From positions 114,888-178,887 of the forward strand of contig JAIXYK010000044.1 of NCBI GenBank assembly GCA_027490225.1: a stretch of 64,000 nucleotides of DNA, given 5' to 3'. The translations under genes were made by a program, and so were the position numbers. Below are positions 37,801 through 45,768 of the stretch, in pieces. This DNA comes from Bacteroidota bacterium (GTDB lineage Bacteria; Bacteroidota; Bacteroidia; M30B66). Position 1 is the stretch's first letter; each line of letters begins with the position of its first letter. A model generated the notes under the pieces. The model saw only the letters and a program-made list of their open reading frames with translations, did not search any database and was not told where the DNA came from.

Positions 37801-39304
37801 TTTAGCTGATGGAAAAATTAACCTGAGCGGAACGCCTGAGAAGCTGGAAACGAATGGTAAAATAACGTTAAAAAGAACAAGTGTAAAAATTGGATTATTA
37901 AATACAAGGTATAATTTGGCAGATGATGTATTTATAAATAAAAATGAGATTGTAGCTAAGAATATTACATTGACTGATGAGAATCAAAATACAGGTAAAT
38001 TAGATTTTAAAATTAGCCATCAGTACTTTACTAATTTCTATTTTGATGTGCGTGTTAGTGCCAATAAATTACAGGCATTAAATACTACTGAAGATATGAG
38101 TGATTTATTTTTCGGGAAAGGCAATGTTACCGGAACTTTCACAGCAATTGGCCCAATTGATAATATTAAAATGAATATTAATGCCAAAACTGAAAGAGGT
38201 ACATCTTTTTACTTGCCATTAACTACTACCGATGATGTAAGCGAGCAGGATTTTATTGTTTTTGAAAAGAAAGAAAATAGGAATAAGAAAATTAATAATA
38301 AGAGAAAACAAAAAAGCAGTAAAGGATATGAATTAAATTTTAGTTTAGAAATAACTCCTGATGCTGAGGCATATTTATTATTTGACCCTAAAGTTGGTGA
38401 TGTAATAAAAGGTAACGGGACAGCCAATTTAAAATTAGAAGTAACTGAAGCTGGAGATTTTAATATTTACGGAGATTATATTATTAATGAAGGAGATTAT
38501 TTATTTACGTTACAAAATGTTATAAATAAGAAGTTTGTAGTTAAAAAGGGAGGTGTTATTAGTTTTAAAGGTGATCCTTATGATGCAGACATTAATTTAT
38601 CGGCAGTATACAATGTGCAAACTTCATTGTACAACCTGGTTAAAAATATTGATTCAAGTGCAACGGTAAAAAAGAGAATTGATGTTAATGCGGTAATGAA
38701 TTTAAGTGGCAAATTGATGAAGCCAACCATTACTTTTGATATTCAATTGCCGAATGCTGACGATCAATCGCGAAATTTGCTTGCATCACAAATTACCAGT
38801 GAAGAGGAGATGAACAGACAGATTTTTGCATTGGTTATGTTTAGGAATTTTTGGCCAAGTCAAGGTGGTGGGCTTGAAACGGCAGGAGGAGTTGGCGCCA
38901 ACGCGAGTGAAATGCTTTCGGCACAATTGTCTAACATGCTTTCGCAATTGAGTGATGATGTGAATATTGGAGTAAATTACCAGCAAGGAAACGCTGCAAC
39001 AAAAGAGGCAATTAATTTAACTTTATCTACTCAGATATTCAATGACCGTGTAAGCATAGATGGTAATTTTGGGACCCAAGCAACAGCTACAACTAACACC
39101 AATACCAGTAACCTGGTGGGTGAATTTAACATTGAAGTAAAAATTACTGATGATGGTGCGGTTCGGGTAAAGGTGTTTAACCGCTCTAATCAATATTTAC
39201 TGGTAACCAATGATGTACCTTATACGCAAGGTGTTGGTATTTTCTACAGAAAAGAGTTTGATGTTTTTGACGATCTTAAAAAGCATCGTAAAAAGATTCA
39301 ATAA
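34895..39304 (+). CDS. tamB: TamB-family translocation/assembly protein (about 1470 aa)
   Basis: A single N-terminal transmembrane anchor, then ~1400 residues of beta-rich repeats, ending in a DUF490/TamB C-terminal domain (residues ~1000-1440: GDYIINEGDYLFTLQNVINKKFVV, GDPYDADINLSAVYNV, RIDVNAVMNLSGKLMKPTITFDI). TamB-type proteins span the periplasm and help insert outer-membrane proteins or move lipids. The start is uncertain. The frame is open from 34889; a TTG at 34928 would cut into the hydrophobic segment, whereas beginning at the ATT of 34895 or the CTG of 34904 keeps the basic KILRKITGF before the anchor. I give 34895 as most likely by topology, not by codon. Confidence 0.85.
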   Translation: MKILRKITGFLLLFVLFILTTAFIVAQSGRFQTWLAKKVAQQLSLAIGSKVDIRSIKIDFFDRVSLEGFYVEDLHKDTLLYVDALKANFNDVYLNFSHFDFDKVTLQKGQFNVRQFQGEEDLNIQFILDIINGPKDTTDTVKSIPPELFFWKVKLEDVNFTYEYRDTIPDTGFGINYDHLRIENIHAELNRFLIIDDSLSGEIRNFSCKEHSGFEVKKLQTDFTVAYTTIELSNLKMASKESSLEGKFHFDYDNYDELSDFITEVEMRGKVKRSSLLLSELAYFAPELKGFETRISLKGDVKGTVDNMRCSNVQLGLGKETRLLGSVNFKGLPDIDSTQFNFQLSELRTSKRDLETLYEYPFYGKKHLEIPSLIGSLGIITYRGKLKGTLDDLESDGNWATDLGEVTTQVNLKLDKDFDEYTYTGYIKTEEFDIGTFLDEKEILGKIAIETSINGFSFNPELLIADLNGFLPFIDLNGYRYQNLTIVGSVQKQLYDGSLKVADPNLRLDFNGVVDLRAKEPAFDFHANLDMADLNGLGFTKRDSAFVVSSEITSGFSGNRIDDLIGKIELAQTEVKYGSRKFYVEDVLLEAKGSSLNKDISILSDMFDLNVNGAFQMVKLPNSISKVLNSFLPSYTALKVNKKDNTIENFKWDLNVKNVKLLSALFFPDIEISKNTRIYGDFSTLENKINVQAKAPFLGISGIKLNGLTVNGNALNRKLTFNSDVEELEISDSLRINHVSLASNAVTDSVALKLKWASKRELKGADAEINMKADFTGEKITMNLLPSLILISDTLWQVNDENAIVIENKKIEFINVGFIHNTEFIRIDGIASNSSKDELDIVLDNFGLNNLNPFIAESGIEVNGSSKGIITISNVFKKPFFESNLEFKQIKLNEDLIGDGQLISEWDDVNNRIILDGLLKSGLVPKISFNGNYYPRKKENNIDIDLILNNIKIDLFKKYVTDIFSDISGLADGKINLSGTPEKLETNGKITLKRTSVKIGLLNTRYNLADDVFINKNEIVAKNITLTDENQNTGKLDFKISHQYFTNFYFDVRVSANKLQALNTTEDMSDLFFGKGNVTGTFTAIGPIDNIKMNINAKTERGTSFYLPLTTTDDVSEQDFIVFEKKENRNKKINNKRKQKSSKGYELNFSLEITPDAEAYLLFDPKVGDVIKGNGTANLKLEVTEAGDFNIYGDYIINEGDYLFTLQNVINKKFVVKKGGVISFKGDPYDADINLSAVYNVQTSLYNLVKNIDSSATVKKRIDVNAVMNLSGKLMKPTITFDIQLPNADDQSRNLLASQITSEEEMNRQIFALVMFRNFWPSQGGGLETAGGVGANASEMLSAQLSNMLSQLSDDVNIGVNYQQGNAATKEAINLTLSTQIFNDRVSIDGNFGTQATATTNTNTSNLVGEFNIEVKITDDGAVRVKVFNRSNQYLLVTNDVPYTQGVGIFYRKEFDVFDDLKKHRKKIQ

Positions 39305-39309
39305 CCACG

Positions 39310-39390
39310 AATGCTGCGCAAAGGGTTGGAGCAAGCCACCGTGTGGCGCGGAAAACCTGGTGCCGACGCTAGGAGGCATGCGCCCAAATT
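39310..39390 (+). repeat. GC-rich REP-like element, copy B
   Basis: Core GGAGCAAGCCAC, loop CGT, GTGGCGCGGAAAACC, arms 39335-39339 and 39343-39347. Compared with the copy at 13410 the middle base pair changes from T-A to C-G, keeping the stem. It lies between the convergent ends of tamB and the ligase gene at 39418. Confidence 0.65.
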
Positions 39391-39417
39391 AAGATTTACC
39401 TAAAAGCAGTTAAAAAT

Positions 39418-40614
39418 TTACAATTCGAAAAAGCAAACGTTACCGCCTACCCATGTTTTGTCGCGGTTGAATTTTACACCAATCATCTCACCACGGCTCA
39501 AGCGCGAGAGATTTACAACTAGCTCGGGTTTTTCATTTTGTGGTTCCCAGAAATACAACAAGCGAACTTCTACTTTCACTAAACCGTCAGGTGCCTGGAG
39601 AACAGGTTCATATTTTACTTTACGCTGTAGCATGAAGCCTGCGCGCTCTTCAGCAGGAATTTCATCAATATCCTGGCGGGTAACATGAAATTTCACACCT
39701 GTTCCTGAGAAAGAGAACAATGGCTTTAAAACGTAATTCTCCAGGTCGGTTGGAATCTCGTGCACATCGCTTAGAAAGCGACTTTGCGGTACATAAGGAC
39801 TGTCGAGAAAAGGCATTACGTATTTACTTACTCTGAAAAACCAATTGGGGTGACCTGCCCATTCTACATCAACATCTTCGGTAAGGTTGAACTGGCATTT
39901 TAGGTCTGTACGGCGGCTAAATTCATCAAAAATCACACGGTTATAAATGCGTTTGATTTCAGTTTTTACGCCATTGCGCATGTAATACAATTTGCGGTCT
40001 TCGCGAATTACATCAGTAATACAAACTGGAGAAACACCTGAAATAGATTCTGTTACAATAAAATCTATGCTCGTGCTTTGTTTGAAAGGTTCAACTTCGA
40101 GCAAAATTACATTTTCGGGTTGGTGACCATTGAGCAATAGATTTTTGAGACGTTCTCTATATTTTGGAGAATCGAAGCCGTTGAAAAATGCTGAATAATT
40201 TTCGGGAACAGGAAAATGCTCGCGGTATTTGGCTTGCACAAAATCTTGGAAACCAAAAAGCGATGGGAAGCCTTGTAATTCTATTAGTTGCGGATTTAAC
40301 TCACCTTTTTCGTCTAAGCAAACAGCAAAATCGAGGGCAAGAAAAAGACTGTGTTCGTCTTCGTTAGGAACAAAAAGTTCGTTAGGAACGGCTTTGCGTG
40401 TTAGCGTTTTAAAATCTGGACGTAATAAGGTTTTTACGATAGAATCGCCAGCTTTTTGGAGTGTTTCTCTGAATGATTTTGGAAAAAACACAGGAGATTC
40501 GGCTACCCGAAAATGGACTTTATAGTTGAAAGATGTATTTACGTCGTCTAAAAAAGCTTGATATTTCTCTTCAGTAAATTCTTGATTGTATTTTTGACGT
40601 ATATCTGTAACCAT
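39418..40614 (-). CDS. ATP-grasp-like ligase candidate (398 aa)
   Basis: A soluble protein with no signal peptide. The C-terminal half shows ATP-grasp-like elements: YVLKPLFSFSGTGVKF (phosphate-binding loop with Lys), GFMLQRKVKYEPV (adenine-contact hinge), VEVRLLYFW, and SRLSRGEMIGVKFNRDKTWVGG with acidic/Asn ligands. PQLIELQGFPSLFGFQD in the N-terminal half looks like a carboxylate-binding or permuted segment. It resembles the glutathionylspermidine-synthetase-like or circularly permuted ATP-grasp groups but I cannot assign it further. It starts 6 bp after the amidotransferase stop, so the two are coupled. Last gene of the ligase cluster. Confidence 0.65.
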   Translation of the reverse strand: MVTDIRQKYNQEFTEEKYQAFLDDVNTSFNYKVHFRVAESPVFFPKSFRETLQKAGDSIVKTLLRPDFKTLTRKAVPNELFVPNEDEHSLFLALDFAVCLDEKGELNPQLIELQGFPSLFGFQDFVQAKYREHFPVPENYSAFFNGFDSPKYRERLKNLLLNGHQPENVILLEVEPFKQSTSIDFIVTESISGVSPVCITDVIREDRKLYYMRNGVKTEIKRIYNRVIFDEFSRRTDLKCQFNLTEDVDVEWAGHPNWFFRVSKYVMPFLDSPYVPQSRFLSDVHEIPTDLENYVLKPLFSFSGTGVKFHVTRQDIDEIPAEERAGFMLQRKVKYEPVLQAPDGLVKVEVRLLYFWEPQNEKPELVVNLSRLSRGEMIGVKFNRDKTWVGGNVCFFEL

Positions 40615-40620
40615 TTCGAA

Positions 40621-41451
40621 TTAAATTTTTTGTAATGTAGATTGAAGCGCTGTTTGCAGAAATAAAGGAATAATGGTTTGATGTGTGAGGACAATTTTCT
40701 CAGGATCATCTAAGTGATCGAGCATAGAGAAATATTTTTCTTCACCATGTTGTTCAATTACTTGTTTCTTTTTGTCTTCCGTTTTCATGTGAAAGAGCAT
40801 ACCAGCAGAATCGGCTTCGGGGTGAAATTGTGTTCCAAAAATGGCATCGTCGAAACGCATGGCCATTACACAGCGTTCAAGTTTAACGTGCGGACGGTAT
40901 TTTTCAATGCAGAGAATCTCTCCACCCATTTTGCGGATGCGTTTTAAATCCGGTTGTGTAACCTGCCAGTCGCGTGAATCTACCGCCCAGAATGGGTCAG
41001 CAAGACCGTTAAGCAAAGATTCTTTAGTGCCTGCAAGGGTTTTGTGAATCGGCATTACACCAAATGAGGTACTTACTCTTTTATTTACATTGCCCAATTT
41101 GTAATGCCTTGCGTAAATCTGAAAGGAATGACAAATTAGAAAGACGTATTTTTTTGCTTCAGGATACAGGTAATTGTGTTGCCTGATGTTGTCCATTAAT
41201 GAGAAATACAAGGCTTCCCAACGTGTACCTTCGCTGTCTATAGGACTTCCTGGTCCACCTGTTGAGATATAAACATCATATTCTAAAGTTGGAATTTCTT
41301 CTTTTCCACGGATATCATACACATTGTAATCGAGCTCTATTCCCTGCTTTTCGCCAAAATCTTCGAGCATTTCTTTGATACAACGCATCCCTTGATTTGC
41401 TTGTCCATCGTATAAATCGAGAATTGCGGCCCGAAGAACTGGTTTTATCAT
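40621..41451 (-). CDS. Class I glutamine amidotransferase-like protein (276 aa)
   Basis: A GATase1 fold: TGGPGSP oxyanion turn, nucleophile Cys107 (LICHSFQ), His210 and Glu212 (GTQFHPEAD), a complete triad. It could hydrolyse glutamine or a gamma-glutamyl amide. The C-terminal ~60 residues (LTHQTIIPLFLQTALQ) are an extra helical tail. Its neighbours are an ATP-grasp-like protein 6 bp downstream and a GCS2-type ligase 36 bp upstream, so it may supply ammonia to a ligase or trim gamma-glutamyl products. Cytoplasmic. Confidence 0.85.
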   Translation of the reverse strand: MIKPVLRAAILDLYDGQANQGMRCIKEMLEDFGEKQGIELDYNVYDIRGKEEIPTLEYDVYISTGGPGSPIDSEGTRWEALYFSLMDNIRQHNYLYPEAKKYVFLICHSFQIYARHYKLGNVNKRVSTSFGVMPIHKTLAGTKESLLNGLADPFWAVDSRDWQVTQPDLKRIRKMGGEILCIEKYRPHVKLERCVMAMRFDDAIFGTQFHPEADSAGMLFHMKTEDKKKQVIEQHGEEKYFSMLDHLDDPEKIVLTHQTIIPLFLQTALQSTLQKI

Positions 41452-41487
41452 TTTGATGTTATTTTTAAAAGGTAAACGTAATATTTA

Positions 41488-42597
41488 TTATTCTGTTCCA
41501 ACTAAAGTTTGTTCTAAAATGTAGTCAACAACATTTACAAGGCTACCTGTTTCATGATACACTTTTAACTGGCGATCCGCACCTGTTCCATTCTGGAGCA
41601 TTTCATAGACGTAATTTATTGCATGTCTGCTTCCCAGTTCATCTACTACATCGTCTATAAACTCTAGTAACTCTAATATTAATGAGCGGGCACCTACTTC
41701 TTCTTCTTTACCAAAGTCAATCATTCTACCATCTATACCATATCTGCCCGCGCGCCATTTGTTTTCATTAATTAACGCTCTGGTATAAATCATAAAGTTT
41801 AAATTTTGCATTCTTAACTTATACAATTTAGCAACAATAGCTTGGAAGATAGCTGTAATGGCAATAGTTTCATCCACCAACATTGGAATATCGCAAATGC
41901 GGAATTCTATGGTTGGGAAGAAAGGATGTACGCGCAAATCCCACCAGATTTTCTTAGCATTATCTATACAACCCGTTTTAATGAGCAAGTTAACGTAGCC
42001 AATAAAATCTTCGTAGGTATTAAAATAATCAGGAATTCCTGTTCTTGGAAATTTATCGAAAACTTTAGAACGGAAGCTTTTAAAACCAGTATTTCTACCT
42101 TCCCAGAATGGAGAATTGGTGCTTAAAGCATACACGTGCGGCAAGAAGTAACGAACAGAGTTTGCAATGTGCATGGCTAAGTTCTTATCTTCAATACCAA
42201 CATGCACATGTAAACCAAAAATAAGGTTAGAACGTGCTGCATCTTGGAGTTCGTTTACAATATCTTCGTAACGAGGATTTGGGGTAATTAATTGGGTGCT
42301 CCAGTGAGAGAAAGGGTGAGTACCTGCGGCGCCAATGCGCAAACCATTTTCTTTGGCAATGCCAGAAACAGTTCTGCGCAAATTTATGAGGTCGGCCCGT
42401 GCTTCATCTACATTTCTGCAAATACCAGTACCAACTTCAACCACAGCTTGGTGCATTTCAGCTTTTACTTGATCTTCTAAAACATGTGAGGCGTATTCTA
42501 CAATTTTTTGATCGTGTGAACTTAGTTCCCTTGTTTCGGGATTTACGACCATGTATTCTTCTTCTACTCCAATTGTAAATGCTGGTTGCTTGCTCAT
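41488..42597 (-). CDS. YbdK-type carboxylate-amine ligase (GCS2 family)
   Basis: A 369-residue member of the glutamate-cysteine-ligase 2 family (COG2170). FTIGVEEEYMVVNPETREL with the Glu cluster for Mg-ATP, KAEMHQAVVEVGTGICRNVDEA, GLHVHVGIEDKN, EFRICDIPM and NKWRAGRYGIDGRMIDF are typical. Enzymes of this fold join a carboxylate to an amine with ATP; E. coli YbdK has only weak glutamate-cysteine ligase activity. Here it sits between an ATP-grasp gene and an amidotransferase, suggesting a specialised peptide-like product rather than glutathione. It follows a terminator, so it may begin its own transcript. Confidence 0.9.
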   Translation of the reverse strand: MSKQPAFTIGVEEEYMVVNPETRELSSHDQKIVEYASHVLEDQVKAEMHQAVVEVGTGICRNVDEARADLINLRRTVSGIAKENGLRIGAAGTHPFSHWSTQLITPNPRYEDIVNELQDAARSNLIFGLHVHVGIEDKNLAMHIANSVRYFLPHVYALSTNSPFWEGRNTGFKSFRSKVFDKFPRTGIPDYFNTYEDFIGYVNLLIKTGCIDNAKKIWWDLRVHPFFPTIEFRICDIPMLVDETIAITAIFQAIVAKLYKLRMQNLNFMIYTRALINENKWRAGRYGIDGRMIDFGKEEEVGARSLILELLEFIDDVVDELGSRHAINYVYEMLQNGTGADRQLKVYHETGSLVNVVDYILEQTLVGTE

Positions 42598-42642
42598 AAA
42601 CTTTAAGTATTAATTAAACAATTAAGAAAAGGCAAAATAGAA

Positions 42643-42682
42643 AAAACACCGGATATCTCCATCATAGAAATTCCGGTGTTTT
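42643..42682 (-). terminator. Rho-independent terminator inside the ligase cluster
   Basis: Minus-strand arms AAAACACCGG (42673-42682) and CCGGTGTTTT (42643-42652), perfect 10 bp with a 20-nt loop, then a T-rich tail (TTCTATTTT). It lies 15 bp after the stop of the ATP-grasp gene at 42698 and before the GCS2 gene. Confidence 0.75.
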
Positions 42683-42697
42683 ATTCACAATTATTAT

Positions 42698-43804
42698 TTA
42701 TGCTTTTGCAGTAGCTTTTTTAGCAACTGGTTTTTTCTCAGTTACTTTCTCAGCTTTTGGAGCAGCAGCTTTCTCAGCTTTTGGAGCTACAACCTTTGCA
42801 ACTTTGGGAGCTGCAACTTTTTCTGCTTTAGGCGCTTTAGGAGCCTCAACAGCAGGAGATAATTTTAATGCAGCTTTGGTAACATAAGTTCCCCAAGTAA
42901 GGTTATCCTGACCTGGTTTTTGCGCTCTTGCACGCTCAATTGCATAATTAGCAGCAGTTTCAACTACCCAGTCAAAATTTTCTTGACCAACACTGTTTAC
43001 ATCCGCATCAGGAGCTGGATTACAGAAATCGATTGCGTAAGGAATACCATCGCGTACAGCAAATTCAACTGTATTGAAATCATACCCTAAAGCGTGGTTC
43101 AATTTTAATACGTAATCTTCAATTGTTTTCAATAATTTGCTGTCTTGTTTTTGTTCGCCAGTTACATAACGTAAGTGATGTGGGTTACGTGGTTCGTATT
43201 GCATAATGCGCACGTATTTTCCACCTATGCAATAGCAACGGTAGTATGATTCGAACACAATTTCTTCTTGCAACATCATAACTAACTGAGCAGTTTCATG
43301 ATAAGCTTTGAATAATTCTTCAGCGTTGTTTAATTTATAAACGCTTTTCCAACCACCACCAGAATGTGGTTTCATGTATGCAGGAAAACCGATGTGAGCA
43401 AATATAGTGTCCCAGCTTAATGGGAAATGTAAGTTACGGAAAGACTCTTCAGTTGTGTCAGCAGGACGTTCAAAAGAAGGTAAAATTACAGTTTTAGGAA
43501 CTGGAACGCCTAATTTAACAGCCAATGCGTTGTTAAAAAATTTCTCATCAGCACTCCACCAGAATGGGTTGTTGATAACGGCAGTACCAGAAATTGCAGC
43601 ATTTTTAAGGTATGCGCGGTAAAAAGGCACATCCTGAGAAATACGGTCAATAATTACAGCATAATCAGTTGGTTCTGATTGCGATACTACATCAATTAAA
43701 ACAGATTCTGCTTTAATGTCTTTCAATCCGAGGCTGTTGATGCGCTCGATAATTGCTTGGGGGAATGTAGATTCCATCCCGTGAAGGATTCCGATCTTTT
43801 TCAT
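42698..43804 (-). CDS. RimK-like ATP-grasp ligase with Lys/Ala/Pro-rich tail (368 aa)
   Basis: N-terminal Rossmann-like segment (KKIGILHGMESTFPQAII), then ATP-grasp: FPAYMKPHSGGGWKSVYK (P-loop-like with Lys), MMLQEEIVF (hinge), RCYCIGGKYVRIMQYEPRNPHH, and NTVEFAVRDGIPYAIDFCNPAPDADVN with the Mg ligands. Such enzymes activate a carboxylate as acyl phosphate and couple it to an amine. Residues ~316-368 form a low-complexity tail of APKAEKV-type repeats ending KKATAKA, not part of the fold. It lies 44 bp after the esterase and is probably its partner on one transcript, ended by the terminator at 42643-42682. Confidence 0.85.
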   Translation of the reverse strand: MKKIGILHGMESTFPQAIIERINSLGLKDIKAESVLIDVVSQSEPTDYAVIIDRISQDVPFYRAYLKNAAISGTAVINNPFWWSADEKFFNNALAVKLGVPVPKTVILPSFERPADTTEESFRNLHFPLSWDTIFAHIGFPAYMKPHSGGGWKSVYKLNNAEELFKAYHETAQLVMMLQEEIVFESYYRCYCIGGKYVRIMQYEPRNPHHLRYVTGEQKQDSKLLKTIEDYVLKLNHALGYDFNTVEFAVRDGIPYAIDFCNPAPDADVNSVGQENFDWVVETAANYAIERARAQKPGQDNLTWGTYVTKAALKLSPAVEAPKAPKAEKVAAPKVAKVVAPKAEKAAAPKAEKVTEKKPVAKKATAKA

Positions 43805-43848
43805 GTTACTCGGGTTTTTAGGTTTATTTATAGTTGTTGTTTGCTTGA

Positions 43849-44556
43849 TTATTTAATTAGTGAAAGATAGTGAGGAAACATTTGTTTCCAAACAGGCCAG
43901 TCGTGATTTGCTTGATATCTTATATCCAGCCAATGACTTACGCCTTTATTTTGAAGTATTTGAGCCAATTTTATGTTTGCATCTAAGCAAATGTCCCATT
44001 CGCCGGTGCCTAAAACCACATGCATATCACGGTAAGCTTCGTTCCAGGAATTGGGAATAAAATCGAGCGGATTGTTAAAGTATACATTGTCGTCATAGTA
44101 ACCATCGAGTTGGTCTTTTATGTCGTATGCAGCGCCCATGTTGAAAACATATTTCACCATTTCGGGGTGACGAAATGCAAAATTAGTAGCGTGGTAGCCA
44201 CCAAAACTGCAACCAGCAGTAACTACTTTGTTTACACCGGTTGAATGCATTGCAAAAGGAACTACTTCATGCTGCAACATTTGGTCGTACCAAATATGAT
44301 TTTTTACGCGGTCGGCAGGGTGAATAGAACGGTTGTACCAAGAATGTTGGTCGATACCATCAGGACAAAATATTTTTATGAAGCCGCGTTCCACAAACCA
44401 ACTAGCGGATTCTATGAGCTGAAAATCTTTGTTTTCGTAATAGCGCCCCATTGAAGTTGGAAAAAGAATAACAGGGAAACCTTTTTCTCCAAAAACCAAC
44501 ATGTCCATTTCTCGGCCAAGTTGCTGCGAATACCAACGATGATGCTGTTCCTTCAA
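43849..44556 (-). CDS. Cytoplasmic alpha/beta-hydrolase esterase (235 aa)
   Basis: An esterase of the COG4947-like group. Nucleophile Ser117 in GCSFGG; probable acid Asp in GTGEWDICL and His in ANHDWPVW. No signal peptide. First gene of the leftward ligase cluster, directly behind the promoter at 44646-44676. In this setting it might release a product from an ester or thioester intermediate, or hydrolyse a substrate before amide formation; this is inference from context. Confidence 0.85.
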   Translation of the reverse strand: MKEQHHRWYSQQLGREMDMLVFGEKGFPVILFPTSMGRYYENKDFQLIESASWFVERGFIKIFCPDGIDQHSWYNRSIHPADRVKNHIWYDQMLQHEVVPFAMHSTGVNKVVTAGCSFGGYHATNFAFRHPEMVKYVFNMGAAYDIKDQLDGYYDDNVYFNNPLDFIPNSWNEAYRDMHVVLGTGEWDICLDANIKLAQILQNKGVSHWLDIRYQANHDWPVWKQMFPHYLSLIK

Positions 44557-44645
44557 TTTAACGTTTTATTAATTTTGAGAACATTTTAGAAACATTCTCA
44601 TAACAAGAATGATGTTTCATTATTATATTCTCAACAAAACGGGTG

Positions 44646-44676
44646 CAAAAATAGCAAATTTATCATTCTAAACAAA
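44646..44676 (-). promoter_or_regulatory. Bacteroidota-type promoter of the ligase cluster
   Basis: Minus strand TTTG (44673-44676), 19 nt, TATTTTTG (44646-44653): both elements perfect. The expected transcript start is near 44640, about 85 nt before the esterase ATG, leaving a leader that contains partly inverted sequence (GAGAA / TTCTC motifs at ~44577-44635). Confidence 0.8.
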
Positions 44677-44746
44677 TCTGTTAATACTTTTTCATTAACA
44701 AGTGTTATGAATTACGAAAAAAACAAGCAGTTTTGTGACGCCTATT

Positions 44747-45589
44747 ATGAGTGAACATTCTCCCCAAACATTGGTAGTTACTAAGGAATCAGAAGATACA
44801 TGGGAACTCCACACAATCAAAGACATCCATTCTCCATTGTTGAAAAGAAATGTAGATATTGATGTTTTTTTACCTCCCGATTATCAAAAAGAGCATGGTC
44901 CATTTCCACTTTTGTTGCTCAACGACGGACAAGATAGCGAGGGAATTAAACTAAAAAGTACCTTAGATAAGCTTTACAAAACTGGCAAATTGCGCAAATT
45001 TGTAGTGGTTGGTGTGTATTGCGGCGACAGAATGCAAGAATATGGCGTAGCGTCAAAACCAGATTATAGAAAAAGAGGCGCAAGGGCAAAACTTTATACT
45101 AAGTTTATTTTGGGCGATTTGCTTCCTTACTTGCAATTCAGGTACGCCATAGAGCCATTCAGTTCCGAAAATGTGATAGCTGGTTATTCACTAGGAGGCT
45201 TATCGGCATTAGATATTGCATGGAACAATCCGCAGTATTTCCGCAGAGCAGGAGCATTTTCCGGTTCATTTTGGTGGCGCAAACGCGATTTACAAAAAGG
45301 CTATACCGATAAAGACCGCATTATGCATGCAGAAATACGTGATGGTAAATTTAAACCAGGCATGAAATTCTGGTTTCAGGCAGGTACTTTAGACGAACGC
45401 GCCGACCGCAACAACAATGGCATTATCGACGCCATAGACGATACGCTCGATGTAATTTCAGAACTCATTAAAAAAGGCTACAAACCTTATTACGATGTGG
45501 TGTACCATGAAATCAAAGATGGAGAGCACAATCAAAAAACCTGGGGCCAAGCCATGCCTTTGTTTTTAGAATGGGCGTTTGGTAAATAG
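44747..45589 (+). CDS. Esterase-D / Fes-like alpha/beta hydrolase (280 aa)
   Basis: A putative esterase (PF00756-like). IDVFLPPDYQKEHGPFPLLLLNDGQ forms the first strand pair, nucleophile Ser148 lies in GYSLGG, AFSGSFWWRKRD follows, and the likely His is in DGEHNQKTW. No signal peptide. The ATG at 44747 (MSEHSPQ) was chosen over a GTG four codons earlier. Divergent from the ligase cluster, sharing its intergenic region, hence possibly co-regulated. Substrate unknown. Confidence 0.85.
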   Translation: MSEHSPQTLVVTKESEDTWELHTIKDIHSPLLKRNVDIDVFLPPDYQKEHGPFPLLLLNDGQDSEGIKLKSTLDKLYKTGKLRKFVVVGVYCGDRMQEYGVASKPDYRKRGARAKLYTKFILGDLLPYLQFRYAIEPFSSENVIAGYSLGGLSALDIAWNNPQYFRRAGAFSGSFWWRKRDLQKGYTDKDRIMHAEIRDGKFKPGMKFWFQAGTLDERADRNNNGIIDAIDDTLDVISELIKKGYKPYYDVVYHEIKDGEHNQKTWGQAMPLFLEWAFGK

Positions 45590-45669
45590 GTAACGAGTTT
45601 TTATTTGGGCGCCTTTCCAAAACAATACAAGCTTTTAGTAAAAGTTAAGCAATACAATATTGTTTTGTA

Positions 45670-45735
45670 AACCACGCTTTCGCCACTACTCCCTCCTGCG
45701 TCGGGCGGTAGTTGGCTCAATCGTTTGCGCGGGCT
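45670..45735 (-). repeat. GC-rich REP-like element, copy C
   Basis: Read on the minus strand it begins GCCCGCGCAAACGATTGAG, then CTAC and, after a GC-rich loop, GTAG, ending CGAAAGCGTGGT. Same overall order as the element at 55738 but with a longer central hairpin. Confidence 0.6.
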
Positions 45736-45768
45736 ATGTAGTTTTAGTATACACCATTTATATTTTTA

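Noticed and set aside
39197..39392. Short frames on both strands at the end of tamB
   Set aside because: They are translations of the GC-rich REP-like element and tamB's last codons.
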